From contig NZ_RHHR01000006.1 in assembly GCF_003710915.1 (NCBI RefSeq), positions 1 to 64,000 on the forward strand: a stretch of DNA of 64,000 nucleotides, written 5' to 3'. This DNA comes from Brevibacillus invocatus (GTDB lineage: Bacteria; Bacillota; Bacilli; Brevibacillales; Brevibacillaceae). The notes under the pieces were generated by a model. That model ran no database searches. It was not told the DNA's origin and was given only the letters and a program-made list of their open reading frames with translations. Below, piece by piece: positions 8,059 through 16,618 of the stretch (the first letter of the stretch is position 1; every line of letters starts with the position of its first letter). The position numbers and the translations under genes were made by a program.

Positions 8059-8149
8059 AAGCCGGTAATCCTTAGCGTACAGGATACCGGCCTTTTTTCG
8101 ATCAAACGGGGCTTAGCGTACAAAATCCGCACTTTGTTGGCGGTACCCC
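8059..8149 (-). repeat. Right terminal inverted repeat (38-bp core, extended to 91 bp)
   Basis: The reverse complement of 8149-8059 matches 914-1004 with one mismatch. The outer 38 bp is the Tn3-type end, and the inner part repeats the TGTACGCTAAG motif. Confidence 0.92.
8061..8098 (+). terminator. tnpA terminator inside the right repeat
   Basis: GCCGGTAATCC and GGATACCGGC pair around TTAGCGTACA, then CCTTTTTT follows. Because the repeat is extended, the same hairpin exists at the left end pointing outwards, and could shield the transposon from both sides. Confidence 0.75.
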
Positions 8150-8154
8150 GAAAA
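8150..8154. repeat. Right copy of the 5-bp target-site duplication (GAAAA)
   Basis: Identical to 909-913, and directly abuts the right terminal repeat. Confidence 0.95.
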
Positions 8155-8299
8155 CGTCTTTTTCCTGTATCTGTACCTGAGGGTTTTGTACCTTCAAGGC
8201 GTTTCTGACGATTGCAGCCACCTCATGACCTCTGGCAACGGCTTCCTCCATGATCAGACGACCGGCTTTACCGCTTGCTCCAATTACGGCTATTTTCAT
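8150..8299 (-). pseudogene. ywnB: 5' part of the split ywnB-like oxidoreductase gene
   Basis: This encodes the first 50 residues, starting MKIAVIGASGKAGRLI, a Rossmann GxSGxxG dinucleotide-binding motif, and ending at a Phe codon inside the duplicated GAAAA. Translation would continue 15 codons into the transposon and stop. AGGAGG lies upstream of ATG 8299. The gene is read away from the Rrf2 regulator gene. B. subtilis ywnA/ywnB have the same partners, which supports assignment of the ancestral gene. The insertion removes the catalytic and C-terminal parts, so function is lost. Confidence 0.9.
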
Positions 8300-8333
8300 C
8301 CTGTTTTCCTCCTTATGTGAACCACTTCTGATT

Positions 8334-8371
8334 TGTAACTATATAAATTACATGTAATAATATAAGTTACA
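8334..8371. promoter_or_regulatory. Candidate Rrf2/YwnA operator in the ywnA-ywnB intergenic region
   Basis: A 38-bp imperfect dyad runs from TGTAACTATATAAATTACAT to ATGTAATAATATAAGTTACA. It overlaps the AT-rich centre of the divergent promoter region. An Rrf2 protein commonly represses its own and the divergent gene from such a site; assignment to this protein is inference. Confidence 0.55.
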
Positions 8372-8467
8372 GGTTGCAGCTTTGTCAACTGAAGCGTTCA
8401 CTCTTTGTCAAAAGTAGTTTATCCGATATAATGAACAGGAAATCCCGGCAGAAAGAAGGTTAACTCA

Positions 8468-8932
8468 ATGTCCATCAGCAGTCGATTTGCTGTAGGAATC
8501 CATATACTTTCTCTACTTGAAATCAACAAAGACCAGGTCAATACCTCCGAGTGGATTGCGAGCAGCGTGAACACCAATCCCGTCGTCATCAGAAAAATTA
8601 CAGGCTATCTAAAGAACGCTGGGTTGGTCCATGTTCGCCCCGGTATCGCAGGCGCTTGCCTTGCCCGTGACATCAAGGAGATTTCACTGCTTGATGTCTA
8701 TAAAGCGGTGAATGTGGTACAAGAAAATGAACTGTTTGGCGTACACGAACAGCCCAATCCCGCCTGTCTGGTAGGTAAAAATATTCAGCAAGCCATCGAG
8801 CCGCTGTTTGCTTCTGCCCAGCTGGCTCTGGAAAAAGCATTGGAGAATGTGACAATCGCAGATGTGGTGAGCGATATTATTAAAAGAGATCAGTCGGGCA
8901 TGGTCGAAAACAAAAAACCAGGAGATCTGTAA
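8468..8932 (+). CDS. ywnA: Rrf2-family transcriptional regulator (YwnA-like)
   Basis: 154 aa with an N-terminal winged helix-turn-helix of the Rrf2 type (SSRFAVGIHILSLLEIN, then NPVVIRKITGYLKNAGLV and a wing GIAGACLARD). Its two cysteines lie in GACLA and NPACLV; the three clustered cysteines of Fe-S members such as IscR are absent, as in YwnA. GAAGG lies upstream of ATG 8468. It is divergent from the ywnB gene now split by the transposon, so its main partner is inactive. A short inverted repeat follows the stop codon. Confidence 0.88.
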   Translation: MSISSRFAVGIHILSLLEINKDQVNTSEWIASSVNTNPVVIRKITGYLKNAGLVHVRPGIAGACLARDIKEISLLDVYKAVNVVQENELFGVHEQPNPACLVGKNIQQAIEPLFASAQLALEKALENVTIADVVSDIIKRDQSGMVENKKPGDL

Positions 8933-8964
8933 GGATCATTTCCTGGTTTATTTGTTCTTCCCAG

Positions 8965-9525
8965 CTATTCTGGATCACACAGTCTTTTTCCGAGTGGTGT
9001 CGTGATCCCATCCATGCTCACTACATTTTTCTGCTTCCAGTATTTTTCCAAGCCATCTGTTCCCTTGTCTTGAGCCCATTTGACCAAGGTACTTCTTTCG
9101 CCTTCATAGGTGTAATAAGGAATGCTAAATCCGCAGGAAGTCTTGACTGATTCAATATCGGCAGCGATGATTTGTCTCGCTCCAGGAATGAGTTCAAAAT
9201 GTGGAGCATATTCCTCCCAATCGGGAGAATCAGGCAAAATCACTTTGCCCTTGCCGTATAGTCGCAAAATAAGTGGCTTTTTCTGGAATGACACAAACAT
9301 GAAGGTAATTCGGCTACTTTTGCAAAGATGTGCACTCGTCTCATTTCCGCTTCCAGTCAAATCCAGGTACGCTACTCGATGTGGAGAGAGGATACGAAAC
9401 ACATCATATCCTTTTGGAGACAGATTTACATGCCCGTCTGGTGCAGCAGTCCCTACAAAAAACATATGCTGTTCATTCATAAAGGCTTCATGCTCCGCTG
9501 ATATGCTCTCAAATACACTTCCCAC
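8965..9525 (-). CDS. Pyridoxamine 5'-phosphate oxidase-related FMN-binding protein
   Basis: 186 aa with the split-barrel fold. MFFVGTAAPDGHVNLSPKGYD is a clear family motif for flavin binding, followed by VAYLDLTGSGNETSAHL and RITFMFVSF. These proteins bind FMN or a related deazaflavin and act as small oxidoreductases; the substrate is unknown, and it should not be called PdxH. GTG 9525 is chosen because AAGGGAGAG lies 6 nt upstream; a TTG at 9561 would add 12 unconserved residues. It is monocistronic as far as seen. Confidence 0.85.
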   Translation of the reverse strand: MGSVFESISAEHEAFMNEQHMFFVGTAAPDGHVNLSPKGYDVFRILSPHRVAYLDLTGSGNETSAHLCKSSRITFMFVSFQKKPLILRLYGKGKVILPDSPDWEEYAPHFELIPGARQIIAADIESVKTSCGFSIPYYTYEGERSTLVKWAQDKGTDGLEKYWKQKNVVSMDGITTPLGKRLCDPE

Positions 9526-9657
9526 CCAGATCTCTCCCTTATCCCTGTTTTCATATCTCAAGCATTATTCCATATGCTCCCATTATAGGTGGAAAACATG
9601 CTAACCAAAAGAAAAAACGCCATTCTGCACAAGAATGACGTTCTAGGTATCCATCTC

Positions 9658-10023
9658 TTACTGGTGTTGGCCTTCCGTGTAGATTTGGAAGGTAACTCCG
9701 AATTTGTCTGTTACGTCCCCAAATGCGGGACTAAAAAACGTTTCCTGCAATGGCATGTTCACTTTTCCGCCTTGTTGCAGGGCTTCAAAAATTTGCTTTG
9801 ATTGTTCTACGTCACTGGAGCCGATACAGATCGTGACCTGATTTCCCTTTTGTACAGGTTGTCCTGGAAATGTATCCGAAAACATGAGATCCGATTCACC
9901 GATTCTGATCATCGCATGTCCGATACGATTTTTTGCTTCCTCCGGCATTGGATATTCAGGGTTTTCCGGCATCTCGCCAAAGGTTTGTTTCACTATAGAT
10001 TTCTTCTCTATTGCTATCTTCAT
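9658..10023 (-). pseudogene. VOC/PhnB-like (glyoxalase-fold) gene, 5'-truncated
   Basis: The frame encodes the C-terminal two thirds of a PhnB-like VOC protein: QTFGEMPENPEYPMPEEAKNRI, RIGESDLMFSDTFPGQP, then LQETFFSPAFGDVTDKFGVTFQI. The family normally starts with about 30 residues ending FYxxALGAEV. Here that part is replaced by an unrelated start without a ribosome-binding site. A frame-shifted remnant, LFYEDSNREEIYS, can be read in another frame just upstream and runs into the dedA stop region. It therefore looks like a fragment joined to the 3' end of dedA by deletion. A shortened functional protein cannot be excluded. Confidence 0.65.
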
Positions 10024-10032
10024 AAAACAGGA

Positions 10033-10647
10033 TTACATGCTCTGCTTTTGAAAATAGCTGCGAAGCTTGGCGATGATAAAAATCACCAGAATACAAGCCA
10101 AACCGATCGCGATATACTTCAAATATCGTTCTACCAACATAAATATGTATTGCCATTGTTCACCGAAATAATAACCAATGGTAAAAAAGGCCGCTACCCA
10201 GATCGCCAAACCAGTGTACGCGTACAACATCACTCTGCGAAATGGCACCCGAATAATTCCCATGAAGTAGCCAATAAATTGTCGAATTCCAGGTAAGAAA
10301 AAGCCGACAAACAGCACCTGTTCTCCATACTTTTCATAGTAACGACGTGTCTTTTCCACATGTGCGGGCTTCAAAAAGATCCACTTACCATACCGTTCAA
10401 TCAAAGGTTGTCCCAATTGAAATCCGATCAGATACGTGATCGTAAAACCGAGAATTGCACCGAAATAGGCAAGAACAACAGCTATGCCGCCATGAAGCAA
10501 CCCTTTGTAGGACAGATAACCCGTATAGGTCAATGTACTATTACCGGGCGGGATCGGCAGCGCGATAAAATCCAGCGGCAGACCTAACAAGAGTACCAAG
10601 TAACCGTATTGGGCGAATAACTGTTCGACGATTTCAATCAAGCGCAT
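10033..10647 (-). CDS. DedA-family (SNARE-associated/VTT) membrane protein
   Basis: 204 aa with 4-6 hydrophobic segments. Family marks include the early LLLGLPLDFIALPIPPGN segment (acidic residue and PxP), the amphipathic F-GRF/PGIR region seen as FVGFFLPGIRQFIGYFMGI, and the two conserved arginines in the second half. DedA proteins are thought to flip phospholipids or undecaprenyl phosphate and to support membrane-potential homeostasis. ATG 10647 follows AAGGAG at 7 nt and drops eight leading residues. Its 3' end directly meets the VOC remnant. Confidence 0.88.
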   Translation of the reverse strand: MRLIEIVEQLFAQYGYLVLLLGLPLDFIALPIPPGNSTLTYTGYLSYKGLLHGGIAVVLAYFGAILGFTITYLIGFQLGQPLIERYGKWIFLKPAHVEKTRRYYEKYGEQVLFVGFFLPGIRQFIGYFMGIIRVPFRRVMLYAYTGLAIWVAAFFTIGYYFGEQWQYIFMLVERYLKYIAIGLACILVIFIIAKLRSYFQKQSM

Positions 10648-10778
10648 GTTCAAGCTCCTTGTGAGGTCCAAAATGCAATGGGTATCATTTCGAGAATCGT
10701 CCCGAATACTCCTCCATCGCCAAAAACAAGCCCCATTCCTTCTACGAATGGCGCTTGCTTTTGTTACAGGTTATACGA

Positions 10779-11156
10779 TTATTTTTCCTCATCTGAATCC
10801 ACAAGTTTGGGTACAAAAGGTTGGGACTTATCCGAAACCGGATTCTCAACATAATGCGCAAGAGCAGAAAGCTTGTTATCCCAAAAGCGCTCGTAAAAAG
10901 AAAGCCACTGCTTTAATTCCTGAAGAGGCTCAGGCTGCAATCGATATCGAGTTTCACGGCCCACCTTCCGCTCATGCACCAACCCTGCCTCTGCTAGAAT
11001 CCGTAAATGCTTGGATACTGCTGTACGACTCATGGGAAAGTGACCGCTGATGCTCGTGACGGCCATCTCCTGATCTACCAGCAATCTGAGCAAACTGCGG
11101 CGAGTTGGATCAGCGATTGCCTGGAAGACATCAACCTTGGGTGAGGGAGCGACCAT
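10779..11156 (-). CDS. ArsR-family winged-helix regulator
   Basis: 125 aa with a typical ArsR helix-turn-helix: VFQAIADPTRRSLLRLL, then SRTAVSKHLRILAEAGLVHERKVGRETRYRL. No metal-binding CxC motif is seen, consistent with the subgroup paired with AHSA1/SRPBCC proteins. ATG 11156 starts one base after the stop of the SRPBCC gene, with GGAGG upstream, so the two are translationally coupled. It probably represses its own operon. Regulator-second gene order is slightly unusual for this pair. Confidence 0.9.
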   Translation of the reverse strand: MVAPSPKVDVFQAIADPTRRSLLRLLVDQEMAVTSISGHFPMSRTAVSKHLRILAEAGLVHERKVGRETRYRLQPEPLQELKQWLSFYERFWDNKLSALAHYVENPVSDKSQPFVPKLVDSDEEK

Positions 11157-11157
11157 T

Positions 11158-11583
11158 TTAGGCCTCCACGTACTTGCCAAGCGTCTGGACAAGCTTTTCC
11201 CAGCCTTGATTCATGTTGTCCCGAATCGGAGCATGAGGCGCACCAAATTCGGTAACTTTATCTGCAGACCAGCCATCGTGCGTCAGTGTGAATTCGGTTT
11301 GGTCTCCTTGTTCCTTCAACTCAAAAGTAATCGTCCAATCTTTTCCCCAATTGAACGATACGCGATTAGGCGGGTCTACCTCCGTTACTTTACAGGGAGA
11401 CATGCCAAACTGTCCAGCATTCAGATGAAACTCATGCCCTTCTACAGGCAAAAAATCATTGGGCATGAACCAGGCGGCAATGCCTTCAGAAGTAGCAACA
11501 GCTTCCCACACTTTTTGAATAGGAGCTTGGAAAACCATCGTACGTTTAATGGGTGGCAGTGTGCCCTGCATGTCATGTGTCAT
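11158..11583 (-). CDS. SRPBCC (AHSA1-like) domain protein
   Basis: 141 aa forming one START/Bet v1-like hydrophobic-pocket domain: FQAPIQKVWEAVATSEGIAAWFMP at the start, GKDWTITFELKEQGDQTEFTLTHDGW in the sheet and a C-terminal NMNQGWEKLVQTLGKYV helix. Family members bind hydrophobic ligands and commonly sit with ArsR regulators. ATG 11583 (GGAGG at 11 nt) is preferred over ATGs 39 and 18 nt upstream. It is the first gene of a two-gene operon with the ArsR gene. Confidence 0.88.
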   Translation of the reverse strand: MTHDMQGTLPPIKRTMVFQAPIQKVWEAVATSEGIAAWFMPNDFLPVEGHEFHLNAGQFGMSPCKVTEVDPPNRVSFNWGKDWTITFELKEQGDQTEFTLTHDGWSADKVTEFGAPHAPIRDNMNQGWEKLVQTLGKYVEA

Positions 11584-11774
11584 TAACGAATTATCCTCCA
11601 TTACGAAACCATTTGGTTGCATAAAAAGAATACGACACCAAAAGGTTGCGTGTCAAGATGCCAGTTTTTACTCGACGATTTGCGCATCTCTCTTAGTATT
11701 TCAAAAAACCTCCATTTATATGTTCCGAGTAAATAAGTTTTAGACTCTCCGCTGCTTATTGTGTTATCGAACCG

Positions 11775-12537
11775 TTAGCGTAATGCTTCCAGCCTTTTTG
11801 CTCGTTCAAACGCTTTATGTAAAAACTCTTTAGCCGATAATTTCTCATAATCCCAATTCATGGCTTCTATTGCGGTCGCTCCTGAATAATTCGTTTCCGC
11901 AATTTTTTTCATAGTTGTAGACCAATCAATCGTGCCGTCAAAGGGTAACCCGTGTTGGGCATAGCTCCCGTTATTATCATGTAAATGTAGTGCCATCACC
12001 CTGGAACCGAACATGGATAATAAATCATCGTTTGGATAGTAGCGGTAGTGATGCCCGCAGTCATAACAGAATCCGATACGCAGGGAATCCACTTGCTCCA
12101 GCACATATGCCAAATTAGCAAGGTTTCGTAAATTCTCCAGTGCAACATTGACACCAAGCTGTTCAGCTTTTTCAGTGATTCTTTTGATTCTGTCCAGTCC
12201 CCGTGCATTATTGGGTTTGGAATCGTTAGGCAGTTGCACCACCATTGTCGGAATCTCAAACTCGGCGCAATCAGCAACAGATTGCAAGTAACAATCGGTT
12301 AAGGCCTCACCGTCCAGATTATCAAGCCAGAGGTGGTTTTGATTTTTGATAGGAGTGTGGATATTTTCAATAAAAAGACCCACTTCTCGCGCAATTTGCG
12401 GCCCGTTGCGGTAACCGTCGTTCCGATTAAAGTTTTAATCCGGCTTCTTTTATTAGCTGATAACGTTCCTTAATCGGCAATTCATAGCCAAACCAATCAT
12501 ATATGGTAATCATATGCCGACTCCCTGGTAAACTCAT
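11775..12537 (-). pseudogene. Sugar phosphate isomerase/epimerase (xylose isomerase-like TIM barrel), frameshifted
   Basis: A start with GGAGG at 10 nt opens at 12537 and encodes an N-terminus with MITIYDWFGYELPIKERYQLIKEAG, which stops at a TAA near 12430. The rest resumes in another frame as NDGYRNGPQIAREVGLFIENIHTP and continues to the stop at 11775, with VVQLPNDSKP, NVALENLRN, IGFCYDCGHHYRYYP and MALHLHDNNG, the metal-site residues of the family. Compared with relatives, about a dozen codons are missing at the junction, so this is a deletion with frameshift rather than a single-base error. The downstream 202-residue frame alone would lack the first barrel strand. Confidence 0.8.
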
Positions 12538-12923
12538 AATAAAGAGCCCTCCTCTTTTCCCAATAATTGGTCCTTGTGAAGCTATGTTATTATACTATTT
12601 ATTAAGTGGCAACCTTAAAAACTCTTGGTTGCTTTCTGAATAGAAACGTATATTCGCCCTGCGATGCCTGATTATGGGATTTTCTTTATATACTTCATAT
12701 ATTTGAAGTGTGAGTCTCCTTAACGGAATTTACAACATTTGCACCAACCTGCCTGCTCGGCAAGTACTAGAAGAAGCGTCGATAAAGTTCACGCCGCCAC
12801 TCTCCACGTCCTGTATTTCTTTTCAATGCCCATCTGATCGTTGGAATCACCATCCGGCGAGTAGGAATAGCATCTGTTACCAACTTGGCTTTACAGGAGA
12901 ACACTATACACAGGTAAAAACAC
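12538..12923. other. Gene-free stretch
   Basis: No convincing coding frame, RNA or repeat was seen. It separates the isomerase pseudogene's start from the manganese operon terminator. A short reverse-strand stretch reads GVNFIDASSS, faintly like an oxidoreductase, but is too short to call. Confidence 0.5.
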
Positions 12924-12970
12924 GAAAAACCATCACTCCCTCAGTAATATGCTTCTGAAGGAAGATGGTT
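12924..12970 (-). terminator. Terminator of the mntABCD operon
   Basis: On the minus strand ACCATC-T-TCCTTCAG pairs with CTGAGGGA-GTGATGGT around a 10-nt loop, then TTTTT. It lies 14 nt behind the last permease gene. Confidence 0.85.
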
Positions 12971-12983
12971 TGATCCAATCTTT

Positions 12984-13862
12984 TTAAGAATCGGACATGG
13001 TTACGGGTTTTACATACCTCGCCAATAGGCCATGCTTGGGAGAGCACAGGAAGCTGATCAAAAAGACGATACCCGTTGCAAACGCCATCGATCCAGATAT
13101 GGACGTATCTAGCCAAACCGCAATGTAATAGCCGACCACTGCGGAAACTACACCAAAAGAGCTGCTTAGCACCAGCATGACAGACAGCCGATCTGTCCAT
13201 AGGTAGGCGGATGCAGCCGGCGTAATCAGCATGGCGACTACCATAATAGCCCCCACAGCATCAAATGCGGCAACGGTGGTAACCGAAACCAGCGACATGA
13301 AGAGATAATGCATGAATACAACCGGGATCCCGATACTTGCGGCCAATCCGGGATCAAAGGATGTAATTTTCCACTCCTTGTAAAACGCCAGGATCACAAT
13401 CAACACGACACTCAGCACCAAAAGTAGAATGAATGTGGCCTCTGGTATTTCCCCGATCCCAGGTAGTTCAATCACATTCCACGGGACAAAGGTGATCTCT
13501 CCCATCAGCGCATGCTTGACATCGAGGTGTGCATTACCTACCTGCGTAGCGATCAGAATGACCCCGATGGCAAACAGAGTGGTAAATACAACTCCGATGG
13601 CAGCCTCTTGCTGGACACCACGTGCATGGAACCACTGTACTAAGACTGCTGTTAGTGAGCCTGCTATAATGGCCCCGATCAGCATATGCCCTCCACTCAG
13701 CTCTCTCGTGATGAGAAAAGCCGTCACAATTCCCAAGAGTACAGTATGACTAATCGCGTCAGCCATCATGGCCATGCGGCGCAAGATCAGAAAAACTCCC
13801 ACAAGTCCGCAGGACAGTCCAACCAGGGAAGCGGTTAATAGTATCCAGCCTGTATAGCTCAC
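12984..13862 (-). CDS. mntD: Manganese ABC transporter permease, second copy (MntD)
   Basis: A 292-aa membrane protein of the ABC-3 (zinc/manganese) permease family with about eight hydrophobic segments: GLVGVFLILRRMAMMADAISHTVLLG at the start and FDAVGAIMVVAMLITPAASAYL late in the chain. With MntC it should form the membrane channel. GTG 13862 is chosen because it overlaps the mntC stop codon as GTGA. The frame extends upstream to 14132, but that part overlaps mntC and is not family-like. It is the last gene of the operon. Confidence 0.93.
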   Translation of the reverse strand: MSYTGWILLTASLVGLSCGLVGVFLILRRMAMMADAISHTVLLGIVTAFLITRELSGGHMLIGAIIAGSLTAVLVQWFHARGVQQEAAIGVVFTTLFAIGVILIATQVGNAHLDVKHALMGEITFVPWNVIELPGIGEIPEATFILLLVLSVVLIVILAFYKEWKITSFDPGLAASIGIPVVFMHYLFMSLVSVTTVAAFDAVGAIMVVAMLITPAASAYLWTDRLSVMLVLSSSFGVVSAVVGYYIAVWLDTSISGSMAFATGIVFLISFLCSPKHGLLARYVKPVTMSDS

Positions 13863-14788
13863 CCCATCCCCCCTCCTCTTTCTGCACTGCTGCGCTCCAT
13901 AACTGCATAGACATGCTGTCTTTTTTGCGCCCTTAACTGCAGAGCCTTGATCAAAAGCCCTTTTTCTGAGCCAAACACGATCGAAATCACGAACAAAGCA
14001 GATGAGGCTACGACAATAAAGGGACCTGTTGGCCAGCCTACCCCCATCGTACTGATCAGAGTACCTGTCATTCCTGCTCCTCCTCCAAAGATCGCGGATA
14101 GAATGACCATCCATTTGAATGAATGGGTCCAATACCGAGCGCTAACGGAAGGAATAATCAACAGGGCAGCCATCAGAATCACACCCACAGCCTGAATTCC
14201 TATTACGATGACAAGAACGAGGACTGCCAGGTACACGCTGTTCATCAAACGGTTGTTTAATCCCAATCCTCGGGCAAATTCGGGATCAAACAAGAATAGC
14301 TTCCATTCTTTAAACGCTATACATACTACCAAAATGACCACCGCAGCCAAGAAAAGCATGATTGTCACGTCTTTACGGACCATCGAAGCAGCCTGACCGA
14401 AAATAAAGCTGTCCAGACCACTTTGATTTCCTCCTGCTGTCCGGTTCACAATCGTCAGCAGCATGATGCCGAGTCCAAAGAATACGGAGAGAATCATGCC
14501 CATTGCCGTGTCTTCCTTGATGCGGCTCGAGGTTCGAATCCATTGGATCAGCAAGGCTCCGAGCAGCGCGCTCACTGCTGCACCTGCAATCATCACTGGC
14601 AGGTTTTTCGAGCCGATCAGGGCAAAACCAATGACAACGCCAGGCAGCGCTGCATGTGACAATGCATCACTCATCAGGCTCTGCCGCTTCCAATAGGCAA
14701 GACATCCGATCATACCGGATGCCATCCCCAGAATCAGTGTGCTAAGCAGTACCCACTGTGCATTTGCGGAAAACAGCATGCTCATCAT
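13859..14788 (-). CDS. mntC: Manganese ABC transporter permease, first copy (MntC)
   Basis: A 309-aa ABC-3 family permease: MIGCLAYWKRQSLMSDALSHAALPG at the start, LFDPEFARGLGLNNRLMNSVYLA mid-chain (ATPase contact) and AVGVILMAALLIIPSVSARYW. ATG 14788 overlaps the ATPase stop codon (TAATG); a second ATG follows at once. The C-terminal tail after residue 285 is hydrophilic and cytoplasmic. It is coupled to mntB upstream and mntD downstream. The MntR box and cluster A-I binding protein upstream favour manganese over zinc. Confidence 0.93.
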   Translation of the reverse strand: MMSMLFSANAQWVLLSTLILGMASGMIGCLAYWKRQSLMSDALSHAALPGVVIGFALIGSKNLPVMIAGAAVSALLGALLIQWIRTSSRIKEDTAMGMILSVFFGLGIMLLTIVNRTAGGNQSGLDSFIFGQAASMVRKDVTIMLFLAAVVILVVCIAFKEWKLFLFDPEFARGLGLNNRLMNSVYLAVLVLVIVIGIQAVGVILMAALLIIPSVSARYWTHSFKWMVILSAIFGGGAGMTGTLISTMGVGWPTGPFIVVASSALFVISIVFGSEKGLLIKALQLRAQKRQHVYAVMERSSAERGGGMG

Positions 14789-15516
14789 TATGCCTCCCTC
14801 ATCCAGCGAAGCGTCCCACCATAAGCTCGATACACATTGTCCTTCGTAAACACATCTTGTGTCTTGCCATGTGCCACTACCGTGCGATTCAGCAGCAGGA
14901 CATGATCAAAGTAATCTTCAACGGTTTGCAAATCATGATGAACAACCATGACCGTCTTGCCTTTCTCTTTCAATTCCTTCAATGTCGTCATGATTGCACG
15001 TTCTGTAGCGGCATCCACACCTGCGAGCGGTTCATCCATGAAATACAGGTCGGCATCCTGCACCAAGGCACGAGCCAGGAATACTCGCTGCTGCTGACCT
15101 CCAGATAGCTGACTGATTTGTCGCTCTGCAAAATCGGCCATTCCCATCTGTTCCAGTGATGCAAGAGCCTTTTCTTTGTGGCTTCGGTTCGGCCATTTGA
15201 GCCAGCCCACCTGACCGTATAACCCCATCATCACGACATCCAGAGCATTTGTTGGAAAATCCCAATCGACAGAGCCGCGTTGTGGAACATAGCCGATTCG
15301 CTTCTTCATCTTGCTGTGTGTGGATCCGAAGAAGGAAACGGTTCCTGACAGCTTTGGATGCAGCTCGAGCATGACTTTTAGCAAGGTTGATTTTCCGGCG
15401 CCATTCGGCCCTACGATGCTGGTCAGTGAACCGGGCTCTACGTTGAAGGTCACATCATGCAATACTTTATTTTTACGATAAGAGGCAGATAATCCATGTA
15501 CCGCTAGAACTGTCAT
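14788..15516 (-). CDS. mntB: Manganese ABC transporter ATP-binding protein (MntB)
   Basis: A 242-aa ABC ATPase with Walker A GPNGAGKST (about residue 36), Q-loop YVPQRGSVDWDFP (typical of metal importers), signature LSGGQQQR, Walker B LYFMDEP and the H-loop VVHHD. It powers import through MntC/MntD. It lies 77 nt behind the binding-protein gene and overlaps mntC. Confidence 0.95.
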   Translation of the reverse strand: MTVLAVHGLSASYRKNKVLHDVTFNVEPGSLTSIVGPNGAGKSTLLKVMLELHPKLSGTVSFFGSTHSKMKKRIGYVPQRGSVDWDFPTNALDVVMMGLYGQVGWLKWPNRSHKEKALASLEQMGMADFAERQISQLSGGQQQRVFLARALVQDADLYFMDEPLAGVDAATERAIMTTLKELKEKGKTVMVVHHDLQTVEDYFDHVLLLNRTVVAHGKTQDVFTKDNVYRAYGGTLRWMREA

Positions 15517-15593
15517 GATCCTCGTCCTTTCCTGCTCGCCTTTTGCTCCAATACGCGGGTATTTGTATTGCGAACACTCATTCTGAATCCATG

Positions 15594-16553
15594 TTATGGC
15601 TTCAATGCTTGGTAGATCGTCTCGACGTTGTGGCGGTACATACCCAGGTAGGTTCCCTCTGGGGTTCCTGCATCTCCCATGGCGTCTGAGAATAGCTCTC
15701 CTCCAAGTTTTATGTCTAAACCAGCGCTTGCCGCTCCCTCGATTACGGCCTTGATGGAATTTTGATTGATACTGCTTTCCACAAAGACTGCCGGAATCTG
15801 GTGTTCGAGAAGCAGATTGATCGTCGTCTGAATGTCGGAAATCCCTATCTCATCCTCCGTACTCAATCCTTGCAGCCCAACCACCTTCATTTCCTGAATT
15901 CTTCCGAAGTAACCAAAAGCATCGTGCGCAGTGACAAGTACACGTTTTTCTTGCGGAATCTGTCTCAACTTTTCCAGCGACTCTTGCTTGAGTGTATCCA
16001 GCTCCGCGAAATACTTCGTTTTATTTGCCTCAAATAGATCGGCATGCTGCGGGGCAGCTTTTTTCAATTCCTCTGTCGCTGAACCCAACGCGATTTTCCA
16101 AAGATCGATATCAAACCACACATGCGGATCTAGTTGGCCCGTTTCATCCTTCAACAATTTATCCTGGGGAATGGATTCAGCAATAGCTGTGACCGGTTTC
16201 TTCTTTCCGATTTGCTTGAAGATTTCTACCATATTCCCTTCGAGGTGGATGCCGTTATAGAAGATGATATCTCCGCTCTCCAGTTTTTTTATGTCGCCCT
16301 GCGTGGCATTGTACAAGTGCGGGTCAACGCCTGGTCCCATCAAGCTTTCCACTTGCACCTTGTCTCCACCGATGACTGAGATCGGCTCCGCTATTTGCGC
16401 GATGGTGGTAACAACCCGTATCGTATCTTTTCGTTCATTTGAGTCTGATGTTGCATTTTCTGACGCCGCACCACATCCCGCTAAAAACAAGGACAACGCC
16501 AAAACACCTGCCCCCCAATTTTTCCACAACCCTGTCACTCGTCGGTTACTCAC
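15594..16553 (-). CDS. mntA: Manganese-binding lipoprotein of the ABC importer (MntA)
   Basis: A 319-aa cluster A-I (TroA/PsaA-like) solute-binding lipoprotein. A signal peptide ends in the lipobox LAGC. Expected metal ligands are His in GVDPHLYN, His in TAHDAFGYFG, Glu in VFVESSINQNS and Asp in GGELFSDAMG; there is no long His-rich loop as in zinc-binding ZnuA. GTG 16553 follows GGAGG at 8 nt. The frame opens 40 codons further upstream without a better site. It is first in the operon, and an MntR box lies 66 bp upstream. Confidence 0.93.
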   Translation of the reverse strand: MSNRRVTGLWKNWGAGVLALSLFLAGCGAASENATSDSNERKDTIRVVTTIAQIAEPISVIGGDKVQVESLMGPGVDPHLYNATQGDIKKLESGDIIFYNGIHLEGNMVEIFKQIGKKKPVTAIAESIPQDKLLKDETGQLDPHVWFDIDLWKIALGSATEELKKAAPQHADLFEANKTKYFAELDTLKQESLEKLRQIPQEKRVLVTAHDAFGYFGRIQEMKVVGLQGLSTEDEIGISDIQTTINLLLEHQIPAVFVESSINQNSIKAVIEGAASAGLDIKLGGELFSDAMGDAGTPEGTYLGMYRHNVETIYQALKP

Positions 16554-16618
16554 ACTACTCTCCTCCTGTTCCCAATCTCTTTTGCATATCTTTAACAAAT
16601 ATGCTCGTTTACAAAAAT

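Larger units (their letters stand above)
914..8149. mobile_element. Tn3-family (Tn4430-type) transposon, 7,236 bp, with a nested passenger element
   Basis: The element is bounded by 38-bp inverted repeats that start GGGGTACCGCCA and end ACGCTAAG, the Tn3-family pattern, and is flanked by a GAAAA duplication. It encodes a tyrosine site-specific recombinase (TnpI), a four-motif resolution region and a 985-aa DDE transposase, which is the Tn4430/Tn5401 arrangement rather than the usual serine resolvase. Without the nested 2,980-bp insertion the core would be about 4.26 kb, close to Tn4430. The insertion splits ywnB. All functional parts look intact, so it may still be mobile. Confidence 0.95.

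Noticed and set aside
9956-10156. 66-codon frame overlapping dedA and the VOC remnant
   Set aside because: Only a short LFYED segment is family-like; the rest is dedA in another frame.
12736-12900. Reverse-strand stretch reading GVNFIDASSS
   Set aside because: Resembles an oxidoreductase motif but has no continuous frame or further motifs.
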